A stretch of DNA of 64,000 bases from Parietichytrium sp. I65-24A (lineage: Eukaryota; Sar; Bigyra; Thraustochytrida; Thraustochytriidae), in assembly GCA_012862575.1 (NCBI GenBank), contig BLSF01000061.1, forward strand, positions 186,001-250,000, in the 5' to 3' direction. A model generated the notes under the pieces. It saw only the letters and a program-made list of their open reading frames with translations. It was not told the DNA's origin and ran no database searches. Made by a program: the position numbers and the translations under genes. Below are positions 54,276 through 62,876 of the stretch, one piece after another. Within the stretch, counting starts at the first letter, position 1, and each line of letters starts with the position of its first letter.

Positions 54276-54914
54276 CTACGCTTTTTTCGTGGCGCATGTG
54301 GTGAGATAGTCTTGGATGCTATCATGGATGATATCCCAATCTTCTCTCTGGTACCGATTCACCAGACGCAACTTGTGGCCAATCTTGACGCGATGTCGTT
54401 CTGGGTCATGTTTTCCGCGTTTTTGAATGAATCTGGATTTGACCAAGTGTCCAATGCTTTTATACGCCCCACCGCGAATTTTTGCGCCTGGAAAATCTTG
54501 TTTGACGACATCTGAGATGCGCAAGGTATTTTTCTTTATCTCTCTTCCTTCTTCTTCTTCTTCGAGTTCGTCATCATCGTCATCAATGTCGTCGTCATCG
54601 AATTCTTCTTCTTCGTCGTCGTCCTCATCTTCGTCTTCAGTGACGTAATCGTCATCTCGCTCGTGGACTTCATGCTTGGGATTTCCCCCTTCTCTCAGTG
54701 CTCCAACGGACGGCCGGACACGTTTCGGTGACAGTGGTGGAAAAGGCGACGTTGGCGTTGGTGGTTCAGTGCGCTTGTTACTAGAGGATGAGGAAGGAAA
54801 CACAAATGCACATTTAGACAACTCTTGATGAATCATCGGAAAACGCTCGCGCATGTCCGGACACGCGCAAAAAGCACGAATCTCATCGCTCGTTTGATTA
54901 AAGATTTCAAACAT
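54276..54914 (-). CDS. Two-module family of unknown function, copy 1
   Basis: A 212-residue protein made of an N-terminal module of ~32 residues (IFNQTSDEIRAFCACPDMRERFPMIHQEL, seen in part), a long linker with Pro-rich and strongly acidic runs (Asp/Glu-rich, about 85-120), and a C-terminal module of ~85 residues (TLRISDVVKQDFPGAKIRGG, KHDPERHRVKIGHKLRLV, REDWDIIHDSIQDYL). Both modules recur in the next gene while the linker is unrelated. The acidic linker and basic end suggest a chromatin- or nucleic-acid-linked role, but no function is assigned. Confidence 0.62.
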   Translation of the reverse strand: MFEIFNQTSDEIRAFCACPDMRERFPMIHQELSKCAFVFPSSSSSNKRTEPPTPTSPFPPLSPKRVRPSVGALREGGNPKHEVHERDDDYVTEDEDEDDDEEEEFDDDDIDDDDDELEEEEEGREIKKNTLRISDVVKQDFPGAKIRGGAYKSIGHLVKSRFIQKRGKHDPERHRVKIGHKLRLVNRYQREDWDIIHDSIQDYLTTCATKKA

Positions 54915-54977
54915 TTTTTCTTCCTAACCTCGTGAGTTTGGGGTCTGCTTCTGCTTTTGCTTCTCCTGCTGATGCTA

Positions 54978-55652
54978 TTACACACATCGATTAGTTATTT
55001 TAATGTATTCGTCTATACTTTCGTGAATGATTGACCAATCTTCTAGGAAATAGCGGGGAATTAGTCTGATCTGCTGTTTGGTGTTAACACGGTCGTGTAG
55101 TGGTGGTAGATGCTCCCCCTTCCGTTGGAAGATCTTCTCACGGACAATGTTGCTGATTCGTTTGTACGAACCGCCACTGATTGTCAAGTAAGGAAAGTCT
55201 TTTCTTGCAACATCTGAAATTCTCATCGTGTTTTCTTTGGTCGCAACTTTTTCAGTGGGTGCAGTAGGCGGAGGAAGAGGAGTTGGAGCTAACCTTCTCC
55301 GTTTGCGTGGTGCGTCAAGTTCAGTTTTCGTCGAATTCTTGAAAGAGCTGCGGTTTGCGTGACGTTTTTCTTCAGAGTTATTCAATCGTATTGAATTGTC
55401 GAAGCTTGTTTTTGCGCCACCAATTGCGCCACTACTTGAGCTGCTGCTCAATCGGTTGGCGCGAATCTTGGCGCGACTCTTTTCTTCTTCGTCTTTTTTC
55501 GTGCTGACAACATCACTTGCGTCATTCTTACTGTGCCTAAGCTTGAAGTGTTTACAGACTTCTTGATAGATCATGGGGAACTCTCTGCGCATCTGCTCGT
55601 TTGCGCAAAACCTTCGAATCTCATCATTCAAGATGTTGAACTGAGCAAACAT
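54978..55652 (-). CDS. Two-module family of unknown function, copy 2
   Basis: A 224-residue paralogue. It has the same N-terminal module (NILNDEIRRFCANEQMRREF) and C-terminal module (TMRISDVARKDFPYLTISGG, RYFLEDWSIIHESIDEYI). The linker is basic and Ser-rich here (RANRLSSSSSSG, PRKRRRLAP with a likely nuclear-localisation signal) rather than acidic. A tandem duplicate of 54276-54914, 63 bases away. Confidence 0.62.
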   Translation of the reverse strand: MFAQFNILNDEIRRFCANEQMRREFPMIYQEVCKHFKLRHSKNDASDVVSTKKDEEEKSRAKIRANRLSSSSSSGAIGGAKTSFDNSIRLNNSEEKRHANRSSFKNSTKTELDAPRKRRRLAPTPLPPPTAPTEKVATKENTMRISDVARKDFPYLTISGGSYKRISNIVREKIFQRKGEHLPPLHDRVNTKQQIRLIPRYFLEDWSIIHESIDEYIKITNRCV

Positions 55653-55794
55653 TTCTTGGGAGAGAGACTCGTGATCGGTCGCATTTGGGGTCTGCCATTC
55701 TCTAACGGAATACCCACTACAAATTACTAGTTACGCATAATGAAGCATAGTAAGTATATGGCACTTGGATAGCATCCATTCAACGGAAAATGCA

Positions 55795-55868
55795 GAGCAG
55801 AGCAGAGCAGAGCAGACCCGAAATACCCAAGGCAAGCAACAAGTGGACAAGTAAGCAAGCAAGCAGCG
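55795..55868 (+). promoter_or_regulatory. AGC-rich leader of the RING gene
   Basis: Five GCAGA units, then CAAGGCAAGCAACAAGTGGA and GCAAGCAAGCAGCG directly before the ATG at 55869. Confidence 0.55.
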
Positions 55869-56876
55869 ATGGCAACGCAGGCAACGCGCACGAGACCGTA
55901 CGTTCGAATGACCGATAAGGAAAGGGGGGCGGTCCATGTACTATACAACCCGGCATTCCTGGGTGAGGTCCGGAGCAGTAGCAGCAGCAGCAGCAGCAGT
56001 ACTAGTAGATCGAACGCTGATGTGAATGCTTTTATTTCATCTGTGCTGGATGTATTGGAACCTTCCCATGCGCCACATCTGCACATCAATTCCTATCGAA
56101 CCACTTTCAATCGAACTGATTCGGCGCTGGATTACTCAGTTCTGTACAAGTCGCACTTGTCGACCCGTGAACGCTTACAAGAGGAGATAGGCCGGTTTAC
56201 TGAGCAGCACAGAGAGGGGTTACAAACAAGAGACGCTGCATTTGTAAAAACCGTTGCGAATTGGCTCAAGACTCTTTTGAAATTCGATTTCATTCTGTCC
56301 CTTGATGATAGTAGTGATGACGAAGAAGAAGATGGTGACAATTCATTTGGGAGCGATGAAGAGACTGACCTTTCTGATGGTGAGAACGATGAAAAAAGTT
56401 CGGCTCTCAGCACATCAAACGAGTTGTCAAAGCGTATCACCGAGATTCTCAGTGCGTGCGGACCAGATGTTGATCTGGTGCAAGCGCTCACAAAGGTGAC
56501 TGACTTTTGTACGGAGCAAGTCAGGCTAATCAAGATTGAAGACGAAAAACTGGAGTTCTGTAGTATCTGCCAAGAAGATTTGCATCGTGATGGAGTGATT
56601 GCAGCATGTGGTCATGTCTTTTGTATCACGGATTACATCAAGCATACCTCGAGTTGTATTTCAAATTATACGTCCCGCAGTCACCGTTGCCCCAATTGTC
56701 GCAAGTCATGGGATGAGCCTGGGCTAGTTGTGGTCGTTCAACGGTCAGACAAGCCATTGAGTAGGAAAAGGTGCCGAGAGATGCATCAGAACGCAAAGAA
56801 AACTCATGAAGAAGATCGTGCCAAGCAAAAGAAGAAAGAATCAACGATGCGCGACCCATTCGCCCCGGCATCTTAG
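55869..56876 (+). CDS. RING-finger protein, probable E3 ubiquitin ligase
   Basis: A 335-residue protein. It has an N-terminal region with a Ser run from an AGC microsatellite (about 38-46), a helical middle, an acidic stretch (about 150-180, SSDDEEEDGDNSFGSDEE), and a C3HC4-type RING at about 233-285 (CSICQEDL, ACGHVFCITDYIKH, HRCPNCRKSW). The tail is very basic. The zinc ligands are complete, though the spacing between the last two pairs is longer than usual because of a Ser-rich insert. It probably transfers ubiquitin to host or viral targets. Confidence 0.83.
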   Translation: MATQATRTRPYVRMTDKERGAVHVLYNPAFLGEVRSSSSSSSSSTSRSNADVNAFISSVLDVLEPSHAPHLHINSYRTTFNRTDSALDYSVLYKSHLSTRERLQEEIGRFTEQHREGLQTRDAAFVKTVANWLKTLLKFDFILSLDDSSDDEEEDGDNSFGSDEETDLSDGENDEKSSALSTSNELSKRITEILSACGPDVDLVQALTKVTDFCTEQVRLIKIEDEKLEFCSICQEDLHRDGVIAACGHVFCITDYIKHTSSCISNYTSRSHRCPNCRKSWDEPGLVVVVQRSDKPLSRKRCREMHQNAKKTHEEDRAKQKKKESTMRDPFAPAS

Positions 56877-56962
56877 CGTTAAAGACTAGTGTATATGACG
56901 TAAAAAAAAAAAACTTGAAAAAAACTGTGCGACCCAAACTATAGTCTCTAAAACCCATAGCA

Positions 56963-57940
56963 ATGTACGATATGATGGCATACATTCACGTTCACGGTGT
57001 CTGGGCATTCGCTGCGTTTTGGAGCTTGTGGTCTGATTCAAACCGTCAATGGCACAAGCGTCTGCTCTCTATGTTCCTATGGCTGCTTTTTTCCGTTCAT
57101 TTTGTCGTTGGCGAACCAAATGAAACTGTCAATCGCTATGTCGGAACAGCATTATTAATGTTTCTGCACGTTGACGTTCGAAATATGCTGATTGTCTTTG
57201 TATTTGCGTATTCACTCCAATATGTGTTGGTTACATATGATCCAATCATGTGGCTCTTTATGTTGATCATTCATTATCATCTCATGAAGAGCGTTGATCT
57301 GAGTCCCATTGGCATTGTTGATAGCTCCTACTTGTTCTTTCTAGGCTTTCTGTTCATGTTTCCAACACATGACGTGATCGATCATGGAATGAAACATCTT
57401 GCGTACATGGTACTAAATCTCTTGTTGGTTCATGTGCTTTACGAAAATCACTTATTGACTGCGAAAAGAGACTGGATTTTCCTCGGCATCATCGTCTTGA
57501 TTCTCTTTGTTGGGACCATTTTCCAAACACTTTGTGTGGCGGACGAATGTTATCAGCATCATCACGTTGAGATGAACGCCAATGTCGCATCGATCGTGCT
57601 CTACTCTCAACTTTCGGCGTTCCAAAAAGCTCGGCGAATCTTTTTCTATCCAGTCACTTCAAATGTTGGAAACATTGCGTCACTTTTGTACACTTCGAGT
57701 CTTCGTATTTCGTCGTCGTCAAACAACAAAATCCTCGATCCATTTGATAATGGCGAACATTTCTGGAACGAAACAACCTTGTCACTGATGGTGTTTCTCT
57801 TTGGGATCTGGTTGGCACTTTTTGCATACTTTGGTGACGAAAAGAACAACCCGTCGCTTTCCTACCTTAGCGTGCTGATCATGGTGTTCATACCAACGAT
57901 TAGTTCAATGCGAGAAATCTTGCGAATGTTCTCTTTCTAA
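56963..57940 (+). CDS. Polytopic membrane protein, hypothetical
   Basis: A 325-residue protein with about nine membrane helices and many His residues at helix borders (AYIHVHGVWAF, LLIIHYHLM, ECYQHHHVEMN). It resembles 52628-53536 in size and His-rich style, but direct alignment by eye is weak. Family unknown. Ends 26 bases from the convergent secreted-protein gene. Confidence 0.58.
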   Translation: MYDMMAYIHVHGVWAFAAFWSLWSDSNRQWHKRLLSMFLWLLFSVHFVVGEPNETVNRYVGTALLMFLHVDVRNMLIVFVFAYSLQYVLVTYDPIMWLFMLIIHYHLMKSVDLSPIGIVDSSYLFFLGFLFMFPTHDVIDHGMKHLAYMVLNLLLVHVLYENHLLTAKRDWIFLGIIVLILFVGTIFQTLCVADECYQHHHVEMNANVASIVLYSQLSAFQKARRIFFYPVTSNVGNIASLLYTSSLRISSSSNNKILDPFDNGEHFWNETTLSLMVFLFGIWLALFAYFGDEKNNPSLSYLSVLIMVFIPTISSMREILRMFSF

Positions 57941-57965
57941 CGAAACTTATAAATTCTTAGTTTAT

Positions 57966-58634
57966 TTAGTAGTCGATCTTACCAGTACTTCCATCTTCGA
58001 TTTTACTAGGTCCAGTATCAGTTGCTATTTTGACTGCTGTTGGGTGTGGCGTTGGAGCCTTGGTAGGAGAGCTGGTCGTTGGAGATTTGGTAGGAGAACG
58101 GGTCGTTGGATATTTGGTAGGAGAACGGGTCGTTGGCATGGGAGTTGGTGGTTGATAGCAACATGCTGTCTTGGATGGCGAACCCCAGCCAACACACTTT
58201 CCCACACCACATTTCAGTCCTGACTGGCATTCATTGTCGTTGCTGCAGATTCCTTCGTTCACATCACATGGTTCACATTCAGAGCAACCGACACTGTGTT
58301 CGATCGGTCGAATCATGATACTTTTTGGTTGATTGAACTCGTAACCGTACCAAGATACACTTTTCCCAGCTACATTGTTCTCACCAGACACAGAATGTAG
58401 TTTGGCAGCCGGCGAACATCCTGGGTAAAGATAAAAATCAGCTTCGTAACCGCCAGCAATCTTGTAGCTTGCAATTGTAAACGGAATAGTGTGGCAATAC
58501 GATCCACCAGACAGTGATGTTGAGAGATATCTCACGCTACCATAATAATTATAATGGGAGTAAATGATCATGCTTGCCTCAGATGACAGAACAGTGGCTG
58601 CAGCAGCAATAGTAGCAAAAAACGTGGTTCGCAT
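57966..58634 (-). CDS. Secreted protein: beta-rich domain, Cys module and PT stalk
   Basis: A 222-residue protein. A signal peptide (about 1-20) leads to a ~90-residue Tyr/Gly-rich domain (IIYSHYNYYGSVRYLST, SVSWYGYEFNQPKSIMI) with a faint beta/gamma-crystallin look. A Cys-dense module follows (CSECEPCDVNEGICSNDNEC, CGVGKCVGWG), then a stalk of SPTKYPTTR-like repeats. No anchor is seen. The architecture parallels that of 41114-41854. A TATATACG box lies ~37 bases upstream. Confidence 0.7.
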   Translation of the reverse strand: MRTTFFATIAAAATVLSSEASMIIYSHYNYYGSVRYLSTSLSGGSYCHTIPFTIASYKIAGGYEADFYLYPGCSPAAKLHSVSGENNVAGKSVSWYGYEFNQPKSIMIRPIEHSVGCSECEPCDVNEGICSNDNECQSGLKCGVGKCVGWGSPSKTACCYQPPTPMPTTRSPTKYPTTRSPTKSPTTSSPTKAPTPHPTAVKIATDTGPSKIEDGSTGKIDY

Positions 58635-58696
58635 GTTGAACTTTTATTTGATTGATTGATTGATACTCGCACGTATATATGAAAAAAAAGTTGTAG

Positions 58697-59485
58697 TCAA
58701 ACCAGGTTTCTTAATCTCAGTCTATTTCGAATCAACAAGAGTTTGCATAGGATAAACACACGCAATGAACGATAAACCGCCTCAATGATGTGAAACAATG
58801 GTAGTTTTTTAAATCTTGTGGACATTGCATTTTTGGTGAGCACAAGATAGACATTCAAGTATGGCTTGTCAATTCCTCTTTCAGTACAAGAAATATGCAC
58901 TCGTTTCACATCATCTCCACTTAGATCCAATTTGGCTTCAAACAGATTGTCAAGACGACTCATTGGAGTGAAAAGATACCCAGCATCACCAGAGATGCGT
59001 TGTTTCTCGATTGGAACATCAATGTTGTTCGGTGCATAAAGAACAGCCGGTTGCCCAAGCGCGTTATTCGATTGTAGAATGAATGTTTTCAATTCCTTTT
59101 TGTCACCAACATAGACCAGGTAGATGGAGAGCGAACCAAACTTGTGATACCATGCATGCGCGGGTGTCGTCAACAATTCGATCGATGTGATGGAATTCTG
59201 GATGGACTGTAGTGCAGGGAATGATGAACCAGAACGTAAGAATCCATCTGTTAGATGCTCAACAGTCTGAATCATGTGATCTTTCGAATGAATGACCCAT
59301 CCATCCTGCTTGGACTCGATGCTTGGCATGCTTGTGCCCTTGAGTGGCAACTCGAATCGAACAAAAAGCAATGGTTTGTCGTTCCCACCTCCGTGGAATT
59401 TGGACACCAATGGTGATTGACGGCAATGGACTGCATTTGCATAGTATGTAGCTAGCACCACGTTGTTTGAAGGCGAAAAAAGCAT
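58697..59485 (-). CDS. Hypothetical protein
   Basis: A 262-residue, mainly beta-type soluble protein with a basic, amphipathic C-terminal helix (CKLLLIRNRLRLRNLV). The family is not recognised. A weak resemblance in strand patterning to the protein encoded divergently at 59628-60551 was considered but is not convincing. A TATATACTTG-like box lies at 59582-59592. Confidence 0.52.
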   Translation of the reverse strand: MLFSPSNNVVLATYYANAVHCRQSPLVSKFHGGGNDKPLLFVRFELPLKGTSMPSIESKQDGWVIHSKDHMIQTVEHLTDGFLRSGSSFPALQSIQNSITSIELLTTPAHAWYHKFGSLSIYLVYVGDKKELKTFILQSNNALGQPAVLYAPNNIDVPIEKQRISGDAGYLFTPMSRLDNLFEAKLDLSGDDVKRVHISCTERGIDKPYLNVYLVLTKNAMSTRFKKLPLFHIIEAVYRSLRVFILCKLLLIRNRLRLRNLV

Positions 59486-59627
59486 TTTTTCTCAAGCGGT
59501 TGAGGGTCTGGGTGTCCTGGGTGTCTGTCTCAAGTTTTAGATGATCAGCTGGTTTCGTCCGGTAAACGTTTTTGGGTGCTACAAGTATATACATTCAATC
59601 GTAAATTATTTGTTGTAAGCGAGGAAG

Positions 59628-60551
59628 ATGATTAGTGGGCACTTGTATAAGTTTCATAGTCCGATCACGATTTCTGCACGATCTCTAACCGTCCATCGAT
59701 TTGAATTCATCAAGGCGCCGCGAGAAAGAACGTTCTTCAAGCTCTATACTTCAACGGCAAATGAACATCTCGACACCCCCACGTTGTACTATACCCATTT
59801 TATCGATGTATCAAGAAAAAACAACGACAAACTCATACTTCGAGAAAACGATTCTTACATGCCGTTGGTAATTCGATATGGGCACTATGAGAACATCGTT
59901 GATTCCATCCCTCGCAAACGGGCACCTAACGTATCACAAACCTACACTACAGAAGCATTGTTCAAGGCTTTGTTGAATGATCCAACGTCATACATTGATC
60001 GAGGGGAAGCGAAAACCATCAATGATGATGCTTTATATGAACTCAACAAGCCACAAACGCTAACTCTCAAAGTCGGTTTCGAAGATTATAGGGAGCTCAT
60101 TGAGAAGAGCACATCAGTGTATCAATTTGAACGCTCAACGAAGCTGAATCTCCCTCGAGGTTTAACCAACCACGAACGAGCTAAAAACCAGCTTGCGCCG
60201 GTTTACTATAGTGGCAAGCTAAGTGAACGATGTTACAAGCTCTACACAAAAGACTGGCAGCGGAAGACAAATTTACAGGCGGATCAACATCCAAATAGTC
60301 AGTTGAAATTTTCTTGGGTGTTGATAGAAATTTACGTCACAGACACGTTGATGATAGTAGATCGATACATCCGACGTCCGATGCTGAATGAAAATGGCCG
60401 ATATCCACGTGAGGAGAAGGAGGAGGACGAGGATGAGGAAAGAGTATTGCATAGTTCATTTCTCCCATGGCGAACTTGCCTGGACCCAAGCTTGAGTGAA
60501 AAAATTGATCAATGTTTTGTTTGTGGGAAATATAGGTATATAACGAATTAA
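59628..60551 (+). CDS. Hypothetical protein
   Basis: A 307-residue soluble protein, basic overall with many Tyr and Arg. It has an acidic run (EEKEEDEDEE, about 262-271) and a closing CFVCGKY pair near the C-terminus. No family is recognised. It is followed 27 bases later by the alpha/beta-hydrolase-like gene in the same direction. Confidence 0.52.
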   Translation: MISGHLYKFHSPITISARSLTVHRFEFIKAPRERTFFKLYTSTANEHLDTPTLYYTHFIDVSRKNNDKLILRENDSYMPLVIRYGHYENIVDSIPRKRAPNVSQTYTTEALFKALLNDPTSYIDRGEAKTINDDALYELNKPQTLTLKVGFEDYRELIEKSTSVYQFERSTKLNLPRGLTNHERAKNQLAPVYYSGKLSERCYKLYTKDWQRKTNLQADQHPNSQLKFSWVLIEIYVTDTLMIVDRYIRRPMLNENGRYPREEKEEDEDEERVLHSSFLPWRTCLDPSLSEKIDQCFVCGKYRYITN

Positions 60552-60578
60552 ATTACATGAAACACAAGCAAAAACACT

Positions 60579-61232
60579 ATGAACAAAAAAGTCCTCATTA
60601 TTCCGTACTGGTTTGGAAAAACACGAAATGTCAACTATCTTGTCCAATTGTATCATGGCCTTGGCTATCAACTGGAAGACATTGAAGTCATGCAATGCTC
60701 TACACTTGGATACATAAATGTTCACGAGTGCGAATCTAAATCAAGAAAACTTATCCAGTACCATCAACATTACGACGTTGTTCATTGCATGAGCGCGGGA
60801 TGTTTTTGGCTGACGGCTGGGTTAATGCAGATTCCTAACTTTTCGGCGAACAGAATCGTATTTGAGAGTGGTCCAGTCGTGCCAAACAGCCAGACTTGTA
60901 CACAAGCATTACAAGGTCGATTTAGATACATGCCGTATTGGATTCTAAAGCTGCTCATTACTCCACTTGATCTCTATTGGCGTTATGTGGATATTCTGGG
61001 CATCATGAAGCGTGGAATTGAAAAATTTGATCCAGATGATATGATGGTAATTCAATCTGAATTCGATAATGTTACCACGAATTCACAAACAATGCGTGCT
61101 TATGGAGCACTCTCAATTGGACATTGGATGGTACTGAAGAATTGTAAACAACATCTCTGGTTGTACAAGATTGCCAAACAAGAGTATGAGATGAATCTAG
61201 TAAAATTTCTGAAGATAAAAACAAAATTATGA
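60579..61232 (+). CDS. Alpha/beta-hydrolase-like protein (TMEM53/DUF829-like), copy 2
   Basis: A 217-residue protein. VLIIPYWFGKT at the start and VHCMSAGCFWLTAGLM (nucleophile elbow with Ser) fit an alpha/beta hydrolase, as do RIVFESGPVVPNS, the acidic FDPDDMMVIQSEFDN and the late SIGHWMVLKN (His). The set resembles the TMEM53 (DUF829) group. Related in layout to 51885-52544. Substrate unknown; the elbow (MSAGC) is close to, but not, GxSxG. Confidence 0.5.
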   Translation: MNKKVLIIPYWFGKTRNVNYLVQLYHGLGYQLEDIEVMQCSTLGYINVHECESKSRKLIQYHQHYDVVHCMSAGCFWLTAGLMQIPNFSANRIVFESGPVVPNSQTCTQALQGRFRYMPYWILKLLITPLDLYWRYVDILGIMKRGIEKFDPDDMMVIQSEFDNVTTNSQTMRAYGALSIGHWMVLKNCKQHLWLYKIAKQEYEMNLVKFLKIKTKL

Positions 61233-61242
61233 TTGCTTGATT

Positions 61243-61310
61243 TAAAACCACCATTGGAATGACCCGTGATTTTCGTGAAAACAAAAGAAATGATTCCACG
61301 GGTGGTTTCA
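61243..61310. repeat. GGTGGTTTCA-type hairpin element
   Basis: Arms AAAACCACCATTGGAATGA and TGATTCCACGGGTGGTTTCA, eleven bases after a stop codon. A single left arm recurs at 61549-61565, bracketing the small frame between them. Confidence 0.75.
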
Positions 61311-61340
61311 TGACAAGTTAAAATCAAAATTTATGATTGA

Positions 61341-61544
61341 TTGGTTGAACCTCAGCAGATTAAAATTAATATAAGATTAGCAATCGCTGTCGTCGTTGCT
61401 GTACTGGTTCTCGTATTTTCTTGGTTGCCGGTAGCGGTCCACTATGACTTCGATCCATCGTATTCTTCATATCCAGGACAACAACCGTCAGAAAAGTCCC
61501 ACGGTGAGTCCCAATCTACACCGCAACCGTCGTTTGATTGCTGA
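61341..61544 (+). CDS. Small membrane peptide, doubtful
   Basis: A 67-codon frame without an ATG start, containing one strong membrane helix (LAIAVVVAVLVLVFSWLPVAV) and a Ser/Pro/Gln-rich tail. It lies between a full and a half hairpin element. It may be a remnant or a real single-helix protein using a non-ATG start. Confidence 0.25.
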   Translation: MVEPQQIKINIRLAIAVVVAVLVLVFSWLPVAVHYDFDPSYSSYPGQQPSEKSHGESQSTPQPSFDC

Positions 61545-61786
61545 ATTTAAAACCACCATTGGAATGACATCGTACTAGGTAGTGTCTGATTAGCTCTTTC
61601 ATACCCTGCATGTACTTGAAAATAAGACTCTATGCGACTTGCTAGTGAATGTATAGACACCGTATATTCCACGGCTATTGCTGAGTAATGATCCGAATAT
61701 GGTTGTTTGTTTGCTTGTTGTGTTGATTGTTTGGTGTCGTCTCCAAACCCCAAACGGAGAAGGAGGTAGACAACAAACGAGTGAAG

Positions 61787-62833
61787 ATGACGAGCGAGAA
61801 GATTATGTGTGATGAGCGCGAGCAAGAGAATGGTGGTTCTGATGACCACGAAGGGCTCAAAATGGCGCAATTGGAAGAAAAGATGGTACGCGAATGCAAT
61901 AAAGAAAGGGAGGGTGATGAGGATGACGAGGAGGAAACCGAAAGGCAAAAGCTAGAGAAAGAGCTGCTGCTACTGCTGACGAACGCGGATGCGGATGTGG
62001 GTATCCATGCGGGGTTAAGCGTGTTGGAGTGTTTGCGCGGTGTTGCGGACAGTCGTTGGATCTATCTTGAAAGACTTCAGAGCTGCTTGAGCGATGACAA
62101 GAAACGGGAAGCCTGCGCGGAGAGCATTGCTCGTCAAGGGGGGGTGAAGCTCCTGCTTCAAGTCAGGTACAAGTCGACGACTTTCGATAATGTTGCGAAT
62201 GAACACATGGTGGACATCTTCGACGATGGTATCGAGTGTTGCGAGCACTTTGAGCGCGCGGCCGTGGAGGAGCTGAAGATTGGTTGGGTCGCAAGGCAGC
62301 TACTCGATAATGTCCAAACGTGTGCGCATACAAAGAGATTCGTCAGAGCTCTTCTGAAAACCTCCTCGGCGGTGGCTCGAACCTTGATTGAAGCAGGGCT
62401 TATTGAAATCATCCACGGCTTGTACGTCTCTGAGCTGCACTCTCGTCCTTTTTGGTTCGCCTCATTGTCCACACTCACGTCCCTTGTTGATTCTAGGTCG
62501 GATGGATGGCAAGCAGTGGAAGATAATGGTCCCGATGAAGCGATATTGGAGTGTTTTTTCCAACATGATGACAACGGGCTGCTCTCCGCGAACGCACCAC
62601 AGCGTGCACAAACATTCAACTTACTTCATCAATTTGCAATACGCGACAGCAGATACAAGGAGCGCATACTTGCTTCGGATGTTTTATGTGAACGAATAAA
62701 GACGAGCGAGGACGCTGAGAAACTTTGTGACCTTTTGTTTGGAACGGAAGAGACCACCAATAAGAGGCCCATTGAAGAATGTTCTCGTCCGCTTGTTCAC
62801 GAGAGTGTAAAAGTTCAGCGAACAAATAAATAA
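61787..62833 (+). CDS. Armadillo-like helical-repeat protein (family member 3)
   Basis: About 348 residues from the ATG at 61787. A Glu-rich front leads to a helical-repeat body (GIHAGLSVLECLRGVADSRW, RFVRALLKTSSAVARTLIEA, IEIIHGLYV, TLTSLVDSRSDGWQAVEDNG) that parallels members 1 and 2 (LTLLIRKNDWRVVDSVEN in member 1). No BTB domain. The family in this window thus has one BTB-bearing and two BTB-less members. Confidence 0.6.
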   Translation: MTSEKIMCDEREQENGGSDDHEGLKMAQLEEKMVRECNKEREGDEDDEEETERQKLEKELLLLLTNADADVGIHAGLSVLECLRGVADSRWIYLERLQSCLSDDKKREACAESIARQGGVKLLLQVRYKSTTFDNVANEHMVDIFDDGIECCEHFERAAVEELKIGWVARQLLDNVQTCAHTKRFVRALLKTSSAVARTLIEAGLIEIIHGLYVSELHSRPFWFASLSTLTSLVDSRSDGWQAVEDNGPDEAILECFFQHDDNGLLSANAPQRAQTFNLLHQFAIRDSRYKERILASDVLCERIKTSEDAEKLCDLLFGTEETTNKRPIEECSRPLVHESVKVQRTNK

Positions 62834-62876
62834 ATAAAAGATGGTTTCATGATTCGTTTGCCACATGTCTCAGTGA

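Noticed and set aside
54427-54648. Ser-rich plus-strand frame
   Set aside because: Antisense of the acidic linker of the two-module family gene.
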